A program made the translations under genes and the position numbers. Positions 8,369 through 17,561 of a stretch of DNA of 64,000 nt are shown here, piece after piece (positions within the stretch are counted from its first letter, which is position 1; each line of letters opens with the position of its first letter). The stretch is taken from NCBI GenBank assembly GCA_040768665.1, contig JAXGMN010000013.1, forward strand, positions 124,001-188,000. Reading direction: 5' to 3'. The notes below the pieces were generated by a model. It was not told where the DNA came from. It saw only the letters and a program-made list of their open reading frames with translations, and did not search any database. The DNA comes from JABWBD01 sp040768665. GTDB lineage: Bacteria > Planctomycetota > Planctomycetia > Pirellulales > Thermoguttaceae.

Positions 8369-9856
8369 TCACGCCATCTGCACCTGTTTCGCGCCGGGCA
8401 ACGTGACCCGGAAGATGCTTCCCACGCCCACCGTGCTCTCGACGGTTAGCTGCCCGCCATGAACGTCCTCGACGATATGCTTGGCCAACGGCAATCCCAG
8501 CCCGGTGCCCGAGGCCATCTCTTTGTCCTTCTTCACCCGGTAAAACTTCTCAAACACTTTCTCGCGGTCTTCCGCGCTCAGGCCGACGCCGGTGTCTTCG
8601 ACTTCCAAGAAGATCTGCTCTCCATCGAGCCGGCTGCGGAGCGTGACGCGTCCGCCCGCGGGAGTGTACTTCACGGCGTTCGAGAGCAGATTAATCGCCG
8701 CCTGGAGCAGCATGTCGCGGTCGGCATGAACGCCGAGATACAGCGGGCTGAGGCTGGTGATCAGCTCGATGCTCTTGCTCTCCGCGGCCGGTAGGACGAC
8801 ATGGGCTGCCTCCTCCAGCAGTTCGTTCAGCGAGCGGTGTTCCTTTTGGACCTGGACCACGCCGGCTTCGATGCGAGCGAGGTTCAACATGTTGTCGATC
8901 AGCCGCTGCAGGCGATCGGTCTGGCTGTTGATCACGCCAAGGAATTCTTCGCGGGTCTCTTCGTCCTCGGCGTCGCCATCGGCCAGCAATTCGACGTAGG
9001 CCTTGATGCCGGCCAGCGGTGTCTTCATTTCATGACTGACCGCCGAAACAAACTCCGCGTTGCGCTTCTGCAGGGCCTTCTGCTCGCCGATCTCGCGGAG
9101 TACGGCGACCGCGCCGGAAGGCGAGAGAGCATCGTCATTCCCCTCATGCGATGAGAGCCGCGACGCACGAACTCGATACCAACGGGCCTGGCCGCGATCG
9201 TCGAGCAACTCCAGCTCGTCGGTACGGTTCGCCGCCGCCTCGTGATGGCAGGCGGCGGTCAGCAACTCGATCAATTTCTGACAGCGAACGACTCCGCCAA
9301 CTGCCCTGTCTTCCGCGTTAGTCAGATCGATATCCAGAAGCGCTTCGGCCGCCGGATTGGCCAGAACCAACTCGTCCAGATCGTCGACGGCGAGGATCGG
9401 ATCGGGCAGCCGGGCAAGGATGGCTTTCACGCGAGCGGCCTGGCCCATAGCCCGGCGGCACCGGATCTCCAGTGCTGTCCGCGCATGTTCCGACTCTTGC
9501 ACTCGCTCGGACAACCGAAAGAGGGTTTGCCGGACGCGATCGGAAATCGGCTGCCATGGACTGTTTCGGGGCAATGGAGGCAGTTCGCCGGCGATCGCCT
9601 CGTTTTGCAGATGCTGATAATCGACACGGCACAGCCCATCAAGGTGCCGTTCGAGCGTCAGCCGATCCGACTTCACCCGGATCCAGAAGATCGCCACGAT
9701 TGCCGCGGCCAAGGCTGCGGCGCCTGCGGACATTGCCAGACGCAACAACCAGCTATCGGCACCAAACAGCGGCCCCATAATAGTCGCCGCCGCGGAACCG
9801 ATCGCCAAGACCAACGCCCCGGCTGATAGTACTGCTGTCGCGCGCAAGCCGCTCAT
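8369..9856 (-). CDS. Membrane sensor histidine kinase with PAS domain
   Basis: 495 residues from the chosen ATG at 9856; the frame is open to 9919, but the internal ATG (MSGLRATAV) immediately precedes the membrane region. Two N-terminal helices (about 5-25 and 35-60) anchor it. A PAS-like region follows (AILARLPDPILAVDDLDELVLANPAA in sense). HisKA has the phospho-acceptor His in AVSHEMKTPLAGIKAY. The HATPase_c domain has an N box (INLLSNAVKYTP), G1 (VEDTGVGLS) and G2 (GTGLGLPLAKHIVE). It autophosphorylates and passes phosphate to a receiver, probably the adjacent one. The sensing segment is too short for a large periplasmic domain. Confidence 0.93.
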   Translation of the reverse strand: MSGLRATAVLSAGALVLAIGSAAATIMGPLFGADSWLLRLAMSAGAAALAAAIVAIFWIRVKSDRLTLERHLDGLCRVDYQHLQNEAIAGELPPLPRNSPWQPISDRVRQTLFRLSERVQESEHARTALEIRCRRAMGQAARVKAILARLPDPILAVDDLDELVLANPAAEALLDIDLTNAEDRAVGGVVRCQKLIELLTAACHHEAAANRTDELELLDDRGQARWYRVRASRLSSHEGNDDALSPSGAVAVLREIGEQKALQKRNAEFVSAVSHEMKTPLAGIKAYVELLADGDAEDEETREEFLGVINSQTDRLQRLIDNMLNLARIEAGVVQVQKEHRSLNELLEEAAHVVLPAAESKSIELITSLSPLYLGVHADRDMLLQAAINLLSNAVKYTPAGGRVTLRSRLDGEQIFLEVEDTGVGLSAEDREKVFEKFYRVKKDKEMASGTGLGLPLAKHIVEDVHGGQLTVESTVGVGSIFRVTLPGAKQVQMA

Positions 9857-9919
9857 CCTCGTTTTCCCATCGTGTCCTCCGCCCCGGTCTGTCACCCTCG
9901 GACTATCTCGTCGCGGCAC

Positions 9920-10284
9920 AGGAAGCTGTGCAAACGTTTGCCGTTGGAGCGTTATTCAAAAGTAGGATAGTCCGCGTGGGTTGTCCAAGAAAAGCAAGGC
10001 CGGAAGTGCCGTTTCGACTCGTCGGCGTTCCCCTGGAACGAAAGGTGGGTGTTTTCGGAAGGACTGCCGGAAAATCCCTTACAACCGGACCATTCCGTCC
10101 CCGCGCGGGGCCGCCCGATAGGTGTGGATATCCGCGGCAATTTGCCGATCTGCGGTGCCAGGTTCGCGAGCCGTTCTATCTGGCTGGTTTAATGAAAAAG
10201 GGGACTGGCTCCGCAGGAGCTTGTATCTTCGCCACCAATTCACCCACTGTGGCTTGCGGTGCCTGTCCCCTTTTTATCAAGCCG
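9920..10284. other. Gap upstream of the histidine kinase holding a palindromic element
   Basis: 365 bp between the TPR lipoprotein stop and the kinase gene. The 10188-10280 part is a palindromic element (listed separately). The rest (9920-10187) has no convincing gene. It may hold a promoter for the kinase genes, but no clear -35/-10 pair was identified. Confidence 0.5.
10188..10280. repeat. Palindromic REP-like element, arms TTAATGAAAAAG / CTTTTTATCAA
   Basis: Left core GGGGACTGGCTCCGC and right core GCGGTGCCTGTCCCC are inverted except at one conserved position (T on both strands). The loop is ~60 bp. Related copies lie at 13420-13509 and 58070-58170. Confidence 0.85.
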
Positions 10285-10884
10285 CTACCTGGCTGTCCGG
10301 GAATCGCCTGAAATGCCGGACGCCGATCTGGCGGGGGCCGCTGCCTCGGACAGCGCGGAGGCGAGACTCGACGGCGCCTCCAGGACGGAAAGCCGGCTCT
10401 GGCAGTAGAGTTCATTGGCCGGCTCTAGTTCCGCCGCTTTTGCATAGTAAGGAATCGCCGCCTGCGTGTCGCCGCAGGCGTCCAACAGCACGCCGGCGAC
10501 GTACTGAAGATGCGCATCGTCCGGGTGCGCGTCAGCGAGGGACGCGATTCTTGGCAAGATTTCCTTGCCTCGTCCCTGCTCTAGCCGCAGTTCGGCCAAT
10601 AGCAGTATGGCCTTCTGGTGATCCGGGCTCCGGCGGAGAAGTCGCCTTAGGGTCGAATCGCAACCGTCCAGGTCGCCGCGCTGCCATTGCTCGCGCGCCA
10701 GGCGCAGATCCGCAGTCGCGCGATCCCGTTCGAACTGCTCGATCATCTCCTCTCTGCGTTGTTCGCGCTGAACACCCACATCGTCGGGGGCCCACTGCAA
10801 TGGTTCAATCGACTGGCATCCGGCCATTGTCAGTCCGGCCATTACCACGCAGCAAACTACAGGCCGAATCCTCAAGCCGATCAT
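10285..10884 (-). CDS. TPR-repeat lipoprotein of the secretion locus
   Basis: 199 residues from an ATG at 10884 that overlaps the secretin stop by 4 bp (ATGA). A lipoprotein signal peptide ends in MAGLTMAGC, so Cys is the expected lipidation site. A coiled-coil-like acidic/basic segment follows, then TPR-type helices (HLQYVAGVLLDACGDTQAAI and PYYAKAAELEPANELY). Small TPR lipoproteins such as PilF/PilW act as pilotins that help secretins assemble in the outer membrane. Its coupling to the secretin gene supports that role (inference). The longer open frame to 11289 runs inside the secretin gene and is not used. Confidence 0.85.
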   Translation of the reverse strand: MIGLRIRPVVCCVVMAGLTMAGCQSIEPLQWAPDDVGVQREQRREEMIEQFERDRATADLRLAREQWQRGDLDGCDSTLRRLLRRSPDHQKAILLLAELRLEQGRGKEILPRIASLADAHPDDAHLQYVAGVLLDACGDTQAAIPYYAKAAELEPANELYCQSRLSVLEAPSSLASALSEAAAPARSASGISGDSRTAR

Positions 10885-13352
10885 TGCAGTTGCCCCGGAC
10901 GAACGATGTCTCTGCGCGACCCCGGGATCCCGGGGTCGCGGGGATGAAATGGTTCGACGGCAGGGAGCGGCGCAATCGGCGGCTGCCCGACTGCCGTCGG
11001 CGGCACGCGGAGACCGTGCGGAACCTCGCTCACGGCTGGATCGAGAATCGCCGGTTGCCGAATCACATATCTCGCCTTCTCGCTCGCCGAGATCTGGCTT
11101 CGCAGTTCGATTGACTCCCGGTTCAGCGGATCGAAGTGAACGGAAAGGTCGGCGAATCTCATCGCGCGGGCCGCATCCCCCCCTCGCCAAGCCTGCTGCG
11201 CCAGCCGCAGGTAGCGTCGTCCGATCGAGCGTTTTCCGGCCACGCTCATCTGCTCGGCATAAACACTCTGCCGGCGTTGGAACTCGCAAGCCATCTGCTG
11301 TCCCTCCCGGCAGGTTTCCGGCTCGTAGACGATCCGCGGCGTAATCAGGACGATGACTTCTTGGCGTTCGATCTCTTCGTCAACACTGCGGAAGGCGGCT
11401 CCCACGACGGGAAGACTTCCGAAAAACGGGACCTGCTTTCTGGTCGTCTCCAGTTGGTTGCGCATCAGTCCGCCGATCACGACCGTGCAACCGTCGCGGA
11501 CCATAATATTGGTGGTCACCTTCGTCACGTCCTTGCGAGGGACCGTAAAGCCGGCCAGATCGCGAACCGTCCCGTCGGACAGTTCCGGATGGACCTCCAT
11601 CCGAATCAGCCCGTCCGGCGAGACGAATGGGCGGAGCCGCAACTGGGCGCCGATGTCGAGAAACTCGATCGACTGCGTTCTCGCCGTCTCGGTCTGCGTC
11701 GTGCTGACGTAGCCCTCTTCTTTGCCGATCAGAATGTCGGCGCGGTGCTTGTTGAGGACCATGAGCCGCGGCGTGGCGATGACGTTGGTCTCGCCGATGG
11801 TTTCCAGCGCATCCAGAAACGCGCCGAGGCTGCTGTCGAGAAATCCGAACTTCAGACCGCCGTCGGTAAACTCCATCTTGGAAAGGTCGCCCAGCGGGGT
11901 TCCCCAGCCGAATCTCAGATGCGGCTTGTTGCGCAGCAGTTCGAAATTCACGCCGAATTTGTCCGCGTCGGTGAGTTGCACACTGAGAATCATTGCCTCG
12001 ATCGAAACCTGAATCGGTCGAATGTCGACTTCGGCGACGATCTGGTCGACCTGAGCCAGAACCGCCTCGTAATCGCGGACGAGCACAACGTCGATGCCGG
12101 CGAAGTTGTTCCCTCCCACCAGATCATCGTCCCTGCCGATTCCGAGTTCTGCCGGAGCCGACACACTGCACACTCCGATGCTCGGCGTCAGCATCGGAGT
12201 GATCAAGGTCTGCAGATCGTTCGCCGTGAGATAGTTGGGCCGGTAGACCCTCGTGCCGACAACGTCGAGCATCTGCTCCATCGCGTCGAAGTTCTCCGGA
12301 GTGCCGACATAGATGAACTTCCCTTCCCGACGGGCGATATAGCCGGTCGAGCGGAGAATCGCGTCCAGCGCGCTGTCGATGTCGACGTTGTTCAACGTGG
12401 CCGAGACTCTTCCTTGAACGCTGTTGCTGGCCAGAATGTTCAAGCCCCCCTGCTCGCCGAGCATCTCGAGCACTTCGCGGAGATCGGTGTCCTGGATGTG
12501 GATCGATAGATGTTCGTCGCCCTCGCCCTCCACGGATCGGCTGATCCGCTTACGGACCGTGCCGGTGGGAGATCGCCCATCGGCTTTCTGCCCTGTGGAA
12601 GGATCGGGCGCCGGGGCGGGTACGGGCTCCGGTGGCGTAGCGTTCTGTTGCGGCTGAAGCCGTTCCTGGAGAAATTCGAGGGCCTTCTTGAGCCGTTCCT
12701 CGGCAAGCCCTGCATCTACCTGAGCGGCCCGTTGCGGATGCGGCTCAGCAAGGATCGGGCCGGGGGGAATGGCAAGCGGCGTATTCCCTTGTCGAGATAG
12801 CGTGGCGGGAGCGTCGGGAGTTCCTGCCACGTAGGCCGCAGAGCTTTTTGTCGGCAGACCGGGTGCCGTGGCTGGGCGATCGGCCGGGGAGGCGCCGGCA
12901 ATGGAACTGGTCGCCGCTGGCACAGGGGTCTGTTGAGTATCGGTCGGCCGGACCGGGATCTCCTCGACCGGCATCGTCCTGTCGGCCTCCCCGCCTTCCG
13001 CGACGACCGGCACTTCGGGGCCCGCCGGTTCTGATGCGTTTTCGAGGGGCCCTGGTTCGGAGGATACGCCCGTCTGCTGCTCGGGCTCTCTGTCCGCCGA
13101 CCCCGATCCAGCCGGTGATTCTACCGTTTCACCCCTGGCATCCAGTGCTGTTTCTCGGGCGGCTAGCGCCGTGTCTGGAAGGCGGGAGTCCTTTTCCGAC
13201 GCCTGCACACCGTTAGACCTGGCAAGATCGCTCTCTGGATTCGGTGAGGGCGAGGCAAACTGCGCGACCACAACGGCCAGACCGACACCGATGGCAGCAA
13301 ACAGACCGAGCAGCAAGATTCGACGAGATCGTCCCATGGTCTTCCGTGACAT
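10881..13352 (-). CDS. gspD: Secretin, GspD/PilQ family
   Basis: 823 residues from ATG 13352. The frame is open to 13472, but the extra codons enter the palindromic element just upstream. One N-terminal transmembrane helix (RRILLLGLFAAIGVGLAVVV) is followed by ~250 residues of Pro/Ala-rich low-complexity sequence. An STN/N0-like domain (LSIHIQDTDLREVLEMLGEQ) and an N1-like region come next, then the C-terminal secretin domain (VIATPRLMVLNKHRADILIG; GAQLRLRPFVSPDGLIRMEV; VIGGLMRNQLETT; VPFFGSLPVVGAAFR). It forms the outer-membrane channel. The C-terminal tail after VLITPRIVYEPE is long and helical and could be the pilotin-binding part. The linker is unusually long for the family. Confidence 0.93.
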   Translation of the reverse strand: MSRKTMGRSRRILLLGLFAAIGVGLAVVVAQFASPSPNPESDLARSNGVQASEKDSRLPDTALAARETALDARGETVESPAGSGSADREPEQQTGVSSEPGPLENASEPAGPEVPVVAEGGEADRTMPVEEIPVRPTDTQQTPVPAATSSIAGASPADRPATAPGLPTKSSAAYVAGTPDAPATLSRQGNTPLAIPPGPILAEPHPQRAAQVDAGLAEERLKKALEFLQERLQPQQNATPPEPVPAPAPDPSTGQKADGRSPTGTVRKRISRSVEGEGDEHLSIHIQDTDLREVLEMLGEQGGLNILASNSVQGRVSATLNNVDIDSALDAILRSTGYIARREGKFIYVGTPENFDAMEQMLDVVGTRVYRPNYLTANDLQTLITPMLTPSIGVCSVSAPAELGIGRDDDLVGGNNFAGIDVVLVRDYEAVLAQVDQIVAEVDIRPIQVSIEAMILSVQLTDADKFGVNFELLRNKPHLRFGWGTPLGDLSKMEFTDGGLKFGFLDSSLGAFLDALETIGETNVIATPRLMVLNKHRADILIGKEEGYVSTTQTETARTQSIEFLDIGAQLRLRPFVSPDGLIRMEVHPELSDGTVRDLAGFTVPRKDVTKVTTNIMVRDGCTVVIGGLMRNQLETTRKQVPFFGSLPVVGAAFRSVDEEIERQEVIVLITPRIVYEPETCREGQQMACEFQRRQSVYAEQMSVAGKRSIGRRYLRLAQQAWRGGDAARAMRFADLSVHFDPLNRESIELRSQISASEKARYVIRQPAILDPAVSEVPHGLRVPPTAVGQPPIAPLPAVEPFHPRDPGIPGSRRDIVRPGQLQ

Positions 13353-13419
13353 CCAAAACTGCGGCGAGCAACTTCTATCCGCGCCGCTTCGTGACTCCGT
13401 TCCGCGTGGCCTCCTGGGG

Positions 13420-13509
13420 TGATGAAAAAGGGCACTGGCTCCGAAAGACCTTGTGTCTTCGGGCCCATTCACCCACGATTACTTGCGGTGCCTTTCTCCT
13501 TGTCATCAG
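13420..13509. repeat. Palindromic REP-like element (decayed) between the secretin and GspC-like genes
   Basis: Same type as 10188-10280: outer arms TGATGAAAAAG / CTTGTCATCA, left core GGCACTGGCTCCG, right core GCGGTGCCTTTCTCC. Base changes in both cores suggest an older copy. Confidence 0.8.
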
Positions 13510-13522
13510 ACCACCGCTCGAT

Positions 13523-14221
13523 TCAGTTCCGGCCCTCCAGGAGTTCAACCCTGCCCGTAAGCGTTCGCTTGGGGATTCCGAGTTCGAAACGGTCCGATCC
13601 GCACTCCAGGACAACGCCGCTCGGCTGGACCTCGGCAACTCTCAGGGCAATCTGACGACCACCCCGGGATACTTCAATCGAATCCCCCATTACGTAGGTC
13701 CTGCCGCTGATCACCGCGACGCTCCTGCGAGGCCCCACCACCGTGCTCGACACCTCAAGCCCCAGCATCTCCGGCGTCCACAGTGCCGCAGCGTTCGCCG
13801 GTTCCTCCTCCGCTTTCACTTCGGCTGCTGGAATCTCGATCGGTTGCTGATCGAATGGATCCCTGGCATCGGTTAGTCCCAGGGCGGGAGCCGTGCGAGC
13901 GTCGGACTCCATCCACGCAACCAGTTGCTGCCAGGGAGACGCCGGCGCGGTGGCCGCAACGGCGGCTGGTTTGGCGAACGCCTGATCAATAATCCCTCCG
14001 GGCTGCTGCACGGCTGGAGTCATTGCGGCAGCCGACAGCGTAGACTCGTCGACCGACAACCATCCCCATATCAGTGGTATCCAGAAGTACACAGCCACCA
14101 ACATGAGGACCCCGAAAACTGCGCCTTTCTTCGGATTTGCCTTCAACTCCCGGCGCAACCGCTTTATCCACTTGTTGTTTCCCACTTTTTCCCGAGAACG
14201 GTTCGCGGGCGCATGCCCCAC
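13523..14221 (-). CDS. GspC/PilP-like inner-membrane protein
   Basis: 232 residues. A basic cytoplasmic N-terminus precedes one transmembrane helix (AVFGVLMLVAVYFWIPLIW), a ~100-residue variable linker, and a C-terminal all-beta domain (VVGPRRSVAVISGRTYVMGD ... VLECGSDRFELGIPKRTLTG) that resembles the HR domain of GspC or the PilP fold. In T2SS/T4P this protein bridges the inner-membrane complex and the secretin. The position between pilO-like and secretin genes is exactly that of pilP. Family assignment rests on topology, size and position more than on sequence identity. Confidence 0.72.
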   Translation of the reverse strand: MGHAPANRSREKVGNNKWIKRLRRELKANPKKGAVFGVLMLVAVYFWIPLIWGWLSVDESTLSAAAMTPAVQQPGGIIDQAFAKPAAVAATAPASPWQQLVAWMESDARTAPALGLTDARDPFDQQPIEIPAAEVKAEEEPANAAALWTPEMLGLEVSSTVVGPRRSVAVISGRTYVMGDSIEVSRGGRQIALRVAEVQPSGVVLECGSDRFELGIPKRTLTGRVELLEGRN

Positions 14222-14246
14222 TCCCGTCCGTCTCCTCCCTTATCGG

Positions 14247-14813
14247 CTATTCGCGACGACTGACCTGACCGGAAATGTCCAAATTATCGGCAAAAATGAC
14301 CAAATCCAAATCAAGTTGTACAGAATTGCCATCCTTGCCAGACTCCTCAATTTGCAGACGGTTGACCCATGTCGCCGTGTCCAGAGCTTCCAGGTCCTGA
14401 AGAAAACGGCAGACCTGGGAAAACATTCCGTGGCAACCCAGCCGTACCGGAATTCTGCGGATTCGCTCAAGGCGTTCGATCGGTTCCGGATCAAAACGCG
14501 TGGTCTTCAGTCCGGCGGACTTGGCTAGCGCGTTGATCCGGCCGAACAGATTGGACACATCGTGAGCAGAGGGCGCCGCTTCGGACCATCGGTGGTTGTA
14601 ACGGACGGTACACTCAAGTTCCTCTTGCACTGCCTGCACGGCGGGCGCCAAATTGCCGGCCGCGGCAACGAGCGTCTCTTTCGACGAAAGATCGTGGCTG
14701 CGGACGGCCAGCGCCCGGTGTCCGGGCAGAAAGATCCCCAGGAGATACGCGACGATCCCTCCGCCAATCGCAAGAGGGATAAGCCAGCCATTCACCGAGA
14801 AGTGTGTCTTCAT
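14247..14813 (-). CDS. pilO: PilO/GspM-like inner-membrane alignment protein
   Basis: 188 residues with one N-terminal transmembrane helix (LIPLAIGGGIVAYLLGIFL), a coiled-coil region and a C-terminal ferredoxin-like domain with the PilO pattern (IPVRLGCHGMFSQVCRFLQD; LEALDTATWVNRLQIEESG). The start overlaps the pilN-like stop by 4 bp (ATGA), showing translational coupling. PilN and PilO form heterodimers that link the cytoplasmic PilM ring to the secretin. Confidence 0.85.
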   Translation of the reverse strand: MKTHFSVNGWLIPLAIGGGIVAYLLGIFLPGHRALAVRSHDLSSKETLVAAAGNLAPAVQAVQEELECTVRYNHRWSEAAPSAHDVSNLFGRINALAKSAGLKTTRFDPEPIERLERIRRIPVRLGCHGMFSQVCRFLQDLEALDTATWVNRLQIEESGKDGNSVQLDLDLVIFADNLDISGQVSRRE

Positions 14814-15559
14814 AGGTGTCTTAGATCCTCCTGGAGTGCAGGCGCCAGCGGCTGCGGCAATGGGCCATCAGGCCCGCCTGGCAGCCCGTATCCCGGGCGT
14901 ACTACGAGCGTCGCCTGGAAACGAAGCACTGCTTGTTCGGCCCGTCGATCTGCTTCGAGCGACTCGAGATCGGCGCGGGTAAACAGCCCCGACCTGTTCA
15001 ACGCGCTGAGATAGTCGTGCAGAGCAGAACTTTCCGACGTGGTTCCTTCGACGCTCACGATCGTTTGAGCGGAGTCGAACTGCTGGCGGAGTCGCGTCAG
15101 ATCAAGCGCGGCCGGCGGCTGGAGAGCCGATGCTCCGGCCTGGGAGGACAGGGCCGCCAAAGGGTTTGCGTCGCTGTGCCGTTGCATCGCCTGAGGCTGA
15201 CGGCAAATTTCGAGCCTTGTGAACCGGATCTCCTCCGGAAGAGCCGTCACAAGGGCATGGATGATTTGTGTTTTCGGCCACGGGTGCCGGAGATAGGTAA
15301 ACAGTTCCGCGTCGACCCTCGCCGCTTCCAACTCCGATTGGAGCCGCCCGAGTTTCTCGGTCTGCTTCAAAGCAGATTCGTACCTCGGCATCACCTCGGT
15401 TAGCTTGCGCGTGGCTTGGCGGACGGCCAACTGCTGATAGCACGCCGCTGCCACGGCGACGATGCCCACCAGACCGGTCGCGACATTCCTCAACCTCTGC
15501 TGCATGCAGCGGGTGCGGCGTTGCCGGTACTCGACCGGAAGGAAATCGATGTCCTGCAT
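14810..15559 (-). CDS. pilN: PilN-like inner-membrane protein
   Basis: 249 residues from ATG 15559, with GAGGCG upstream. The N-terminus MQDIDFLPVEYRQRR matches the PilN motif (IN/DLLP) that docks into PilM. A transmembrane helix follows (VATGLVGIVAVAAACYQ), then a coiled coil and a ferredoxin-like domain. The longer frame to 15619 runs into pilM and is not preferred. It forms the PilM-PilN-PilO assembly with its neighbours. Confidence 0.88.
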   Translation of the reverse strand: MQDIDFLPVEYRQRRTRCMQQRLRNVATGLVGIVAVAAACYQQLAVRQATRKLTEVMPRYESALKQTEKLGRLQSELEAARVDAELFTYLRHPWPKTQIIHALVTALPEEIRFTRLEICRQPQAMQRHSDANPLAALSSQAGASALQPPAALDLTRLRQQFDSAQTIVSVEGTTSESSALHDYLSALNRSGLFTRADLESLEADRRAEQAVLRFQATLVVRPGYGLPGGPDGPLPQPLAPALQEDLRHL

Positions 15560-15576
15560 AGAGTCGCCTCGTGGTT

Positions 15577-16635
15577 TCAACGCACTTCGCGGAGGGCCAA
15601 ACCAACGGCAACGCCCCACTGGCCGATCCGTCCCGGGAAGCTTGGCTTCTCAAAAATCCTCAGCGGATCTGCGGCCTCGCAGGGAATATCGAGCCGTTTT
15701 GCGAGCCATTCGATCAGCACCGGAGTCGCCTCGCCGCCGCCCACGACCACTCTCGTCAGGGGCTGGCCACGGAACGTGACGCTGTAGTAGCGGCTGCACA
15801 TCGACAGTTCATTCGCCAGGCGTTCCAGCACGGGTCGGATCGACTCGGCAATGCTGCGCGTGATCTCGGGATCCCGCTGATCGCTCCGCCGATCTCCATT
15901 GTGCCGCCGCAAAGCGGTGGCGTCGCCTGTTGAGAGTTTCAGGTGTTTTGCGACCGCGTCATCGAAATGCCGTCCTCCGACGTCGATATACTTGATGAAA
16001 ACGGCGTCGGTGCCGCGAGTGATGACGACGGCGGTGCGCGAAGCGCCGATGTCAAGCAGCATAACGCATTGTCCTTGATCATCGTCGCGGCGAAACTGTT
16101 TCGTGTAGCAGCGCAACAATGCGCCCGGTTCGGCATCGATTGCCACCGGATTCAGCCCGGCGCCGTCGGCCATGCAGCCGATACGCTGGAGCACGGGGCG
16201 GTGACATGCCAAGACGATGACTTCCCGCCGGATCGTGTCACCCTGCCGGACGTCGGCGGCCTCGAGGAAACGCAACTCGGCTTCATCGCCCGCGAACGGC
16301 AGTCGGCTCGCGGTTTCCGCCGAAACGGTCCGGCTGAGTTCATCGCCGTGCACCTGCGGCACCCGGATGTTTTGGACGAAGAGTTCCTGGCCGCCCAAGC
16401 AGAATACCGCGTCGCGTCCGCGGAAAGCCCTCCCTTCCCGAGCCTGCTGAATCGCACGGACGATCTCCTCGTCTCGCTCCGACGGCTCCGCGGCAAGGTC
16501 CCAGCGCGCGGCCTCCCAGATGCGGGAGTGGTCCGCCGTCAATTGCAGGAGCTTGACGGATGTGCTCCCGATGTCGACTCCAATAGGCCCGCAGCGCGGG
16601 CCGCCGAAAATGCTGACCATGCGTTCCCCCGCCAA
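15577..16635 (-). CDS. pilM: PilM-like actin-fold ATPase
   Basis: 352 residues, or 347 from the alternative ATG at 16620 (MVSIFGG). It has actin/FtsA-like nucleotide-binding signatures: phosphate 1 loop PIGVDIGSTSVKLLQL, connecting FIKYIDVGGRHFDDA, phosphate 2 VMLLDIGASRTAVVI and the adenosine motif RVVVGGGEAT. It binds the PilN N-terminus at the cytoplasmic membrane. The order pilM-pilN-pilO-pilP-secretin is the canonical type IV pilus order. A MITE-like element lies directly upstream, between this gene and the GspH-like pseudopilin. Confidence 0.92.
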   Translation of the reverse strand: MAGERMVSIFGGPRCGPIGVDIGSTSVKLLQLTADHSRIWEAARWDLAAEPSERDEEIVRAIQQAREGRAFRGRDAVFCLGGQELFVQNIRVPQVHGDELSRTVSAETASRLPFAGDEAELRFLEAADVRQGDTIRREVIVLACHRPVLQRIGCMADGAGLNPVAIDAEPGALLRCYTKQFRRDDDQGQCVMLLDIGASRTAVVITRGTDAVFIKYIDVGGRHFDDAVAKHLKLSTGDATALRRHNGDRRSDQRDPEITRSIAESIRPVLERLANELSMCSRYYSVTFRGQPLTRVVVGGGEATPVLIEWLAKRLDIPCEAADPLRIFEKPSFPGRIGQWGVAVGLALREVR

Positions 16636-16678
16636 AGCGATTGGGTGTCCTGGTCAATCATAGGACGCAAATGGCTTG

Positions 16679-16809
16679 GAGGCCCTAACAGAACCCCTGC
16701 CGAGCGGGTGCCAGCAGCCCGGCTGCTACCATCAACTCCCATGCGCGAGTTAGCGGCCCGATTGAGAGCAGCCGGGCTGCTTACGAACCGCAGTTTTGTT
16801 AGAGCCTCT
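16679..16809 (+). mobile_element. 131-bp MITE-like element, copy 2
   Basis: Near copy of 4077-4208: GAGGCCCTAACAGAAC left end and GTTTTGTTAGAGCCTC right end, with the same interior (CCGAGCGGGTGCCAGCAGCC and GAGAGCAGCCGGGCTGCTTA). It abuts the stop codon of the GspH-like gene at 16809-16811 and separates that gene from pilM. Confidence 0.75.
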
Positions 16810-17561
16810 TAGGGCTGGACCAGCGAGGGAGGCGGTTCGGCCGCAGTGAATGCCGATGCCTCATCCCAGGTCACAAGACCGGTAATAGGATTGACCTGCA
16901 AGTGGAAGTACCGCTTGGTCACCCCCTCCCCAGCGGAGAGCCAAAGGAGCGTGTAGGCTTTAGCCGTTGTTTCTCCGAGTGAGTCGAACTCGACAGAGTC
17001 GGTTTTGCCGATCGTTCCACCAGCGATTCCAGCCGCCTCCAGCCGGACAGGCATGGCTAGGTGGGGCAATTCGTCCATGCTCACGATGTGCTGATCGGGA
17101 GGATCGTTCGGGTCCCGGAAAGGCGACGGAGGCAATTTCTCCAGGTCGGGATTGGTGCCGGTGTGTTCAATAACGTATCGCTGCCGCCGAAAGTCGAACG
17201 TGACTCGGTAGCGGCTGCCGTTGGTCACGGCAAGGCTCCGCGCATAGGCCATATCGGCCGCCAGCATTTGAGCGGCGGATCGCAACTGGTCAGGCACGGT
17301 GGCGTTGCTCTTGGGCAAGACGAGTCCGGCGAGAACCGCCATAAGCGAGATTACGATCAGCAGCTCAACCAGCGTGAAGCCTCGCACGCCAACGCGCGTA
17401 GGCCGATGAAATGGGGAGCAGGCTCCGCGACCTGTGGTGGTTTGCTGCGCAACGCGATACGAGATGTTGCGGTGACTGTTCGCTTTTTCGGCAGCCTCGG
17501 CCGCACGGCGCGTACCGGCGGCAGGCGCGATCGGAGAGGCTGGTCGGCGTCGAGAAGTCAT
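16809..17561 (-). CDS. GspH/FimT-like pseudopilin
   Basis: 250 residues from an ATG (17561) that overlaps the preceding stop as ATGA. The type IV pilin signature is GFTLVELLIVISLMAVLAGL, with Gly before Phe as the expected prepilin peptidase site and Glu at +5. The leader before the cleavage site is ~65 residues and rich in Arg/Ala, far longer than usual. The body has the GspH features: helix with LAADMAYARSLAVTNGSRY followed by a beta-rich domain (FDFRRQRYVIEH). Minor pseudopilins cap the pseudopilus tip. The long leader could mean a later, non-ATG start. Confidence 0.87.
   Translation of the reverse strand: MTSRRRPASPIAPAAGTRRAAEAAEKANSHRNISYRVAQQTTTGRGACSPFHRPTRVGVRGFTLVELLIVISLMAVLAGLVLPKSNATVPDQLRSAAQMLAADMAYARSLAVTNGSRYRVTFDFRRQRYVIEHTGTNPDLEKLPPSPFRDPNDPPDQHIVSMDELPHLAMPVRLEAAGIAGGTIGKTDSVEFDSLGETTAKAYTLLWLSAGEGVTKRYFHLQVNPITGLVTWDEASAFTAAEPPPSLVQP

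Noticed and set aside
10285..11289. Longer version of the TPR lipoprotein starting at 11289
   Set aside because: The extra codons lie inside the secretin gene; the ATG at 10884 gives a proper lipoprotein signal and a 4-bp coupled overlap.
11136..12509. 457-codon plus-strand frame opposite the secretin
   Set aside because: Antisense shadow; the secretin domain on the minus strand is unambiguous.
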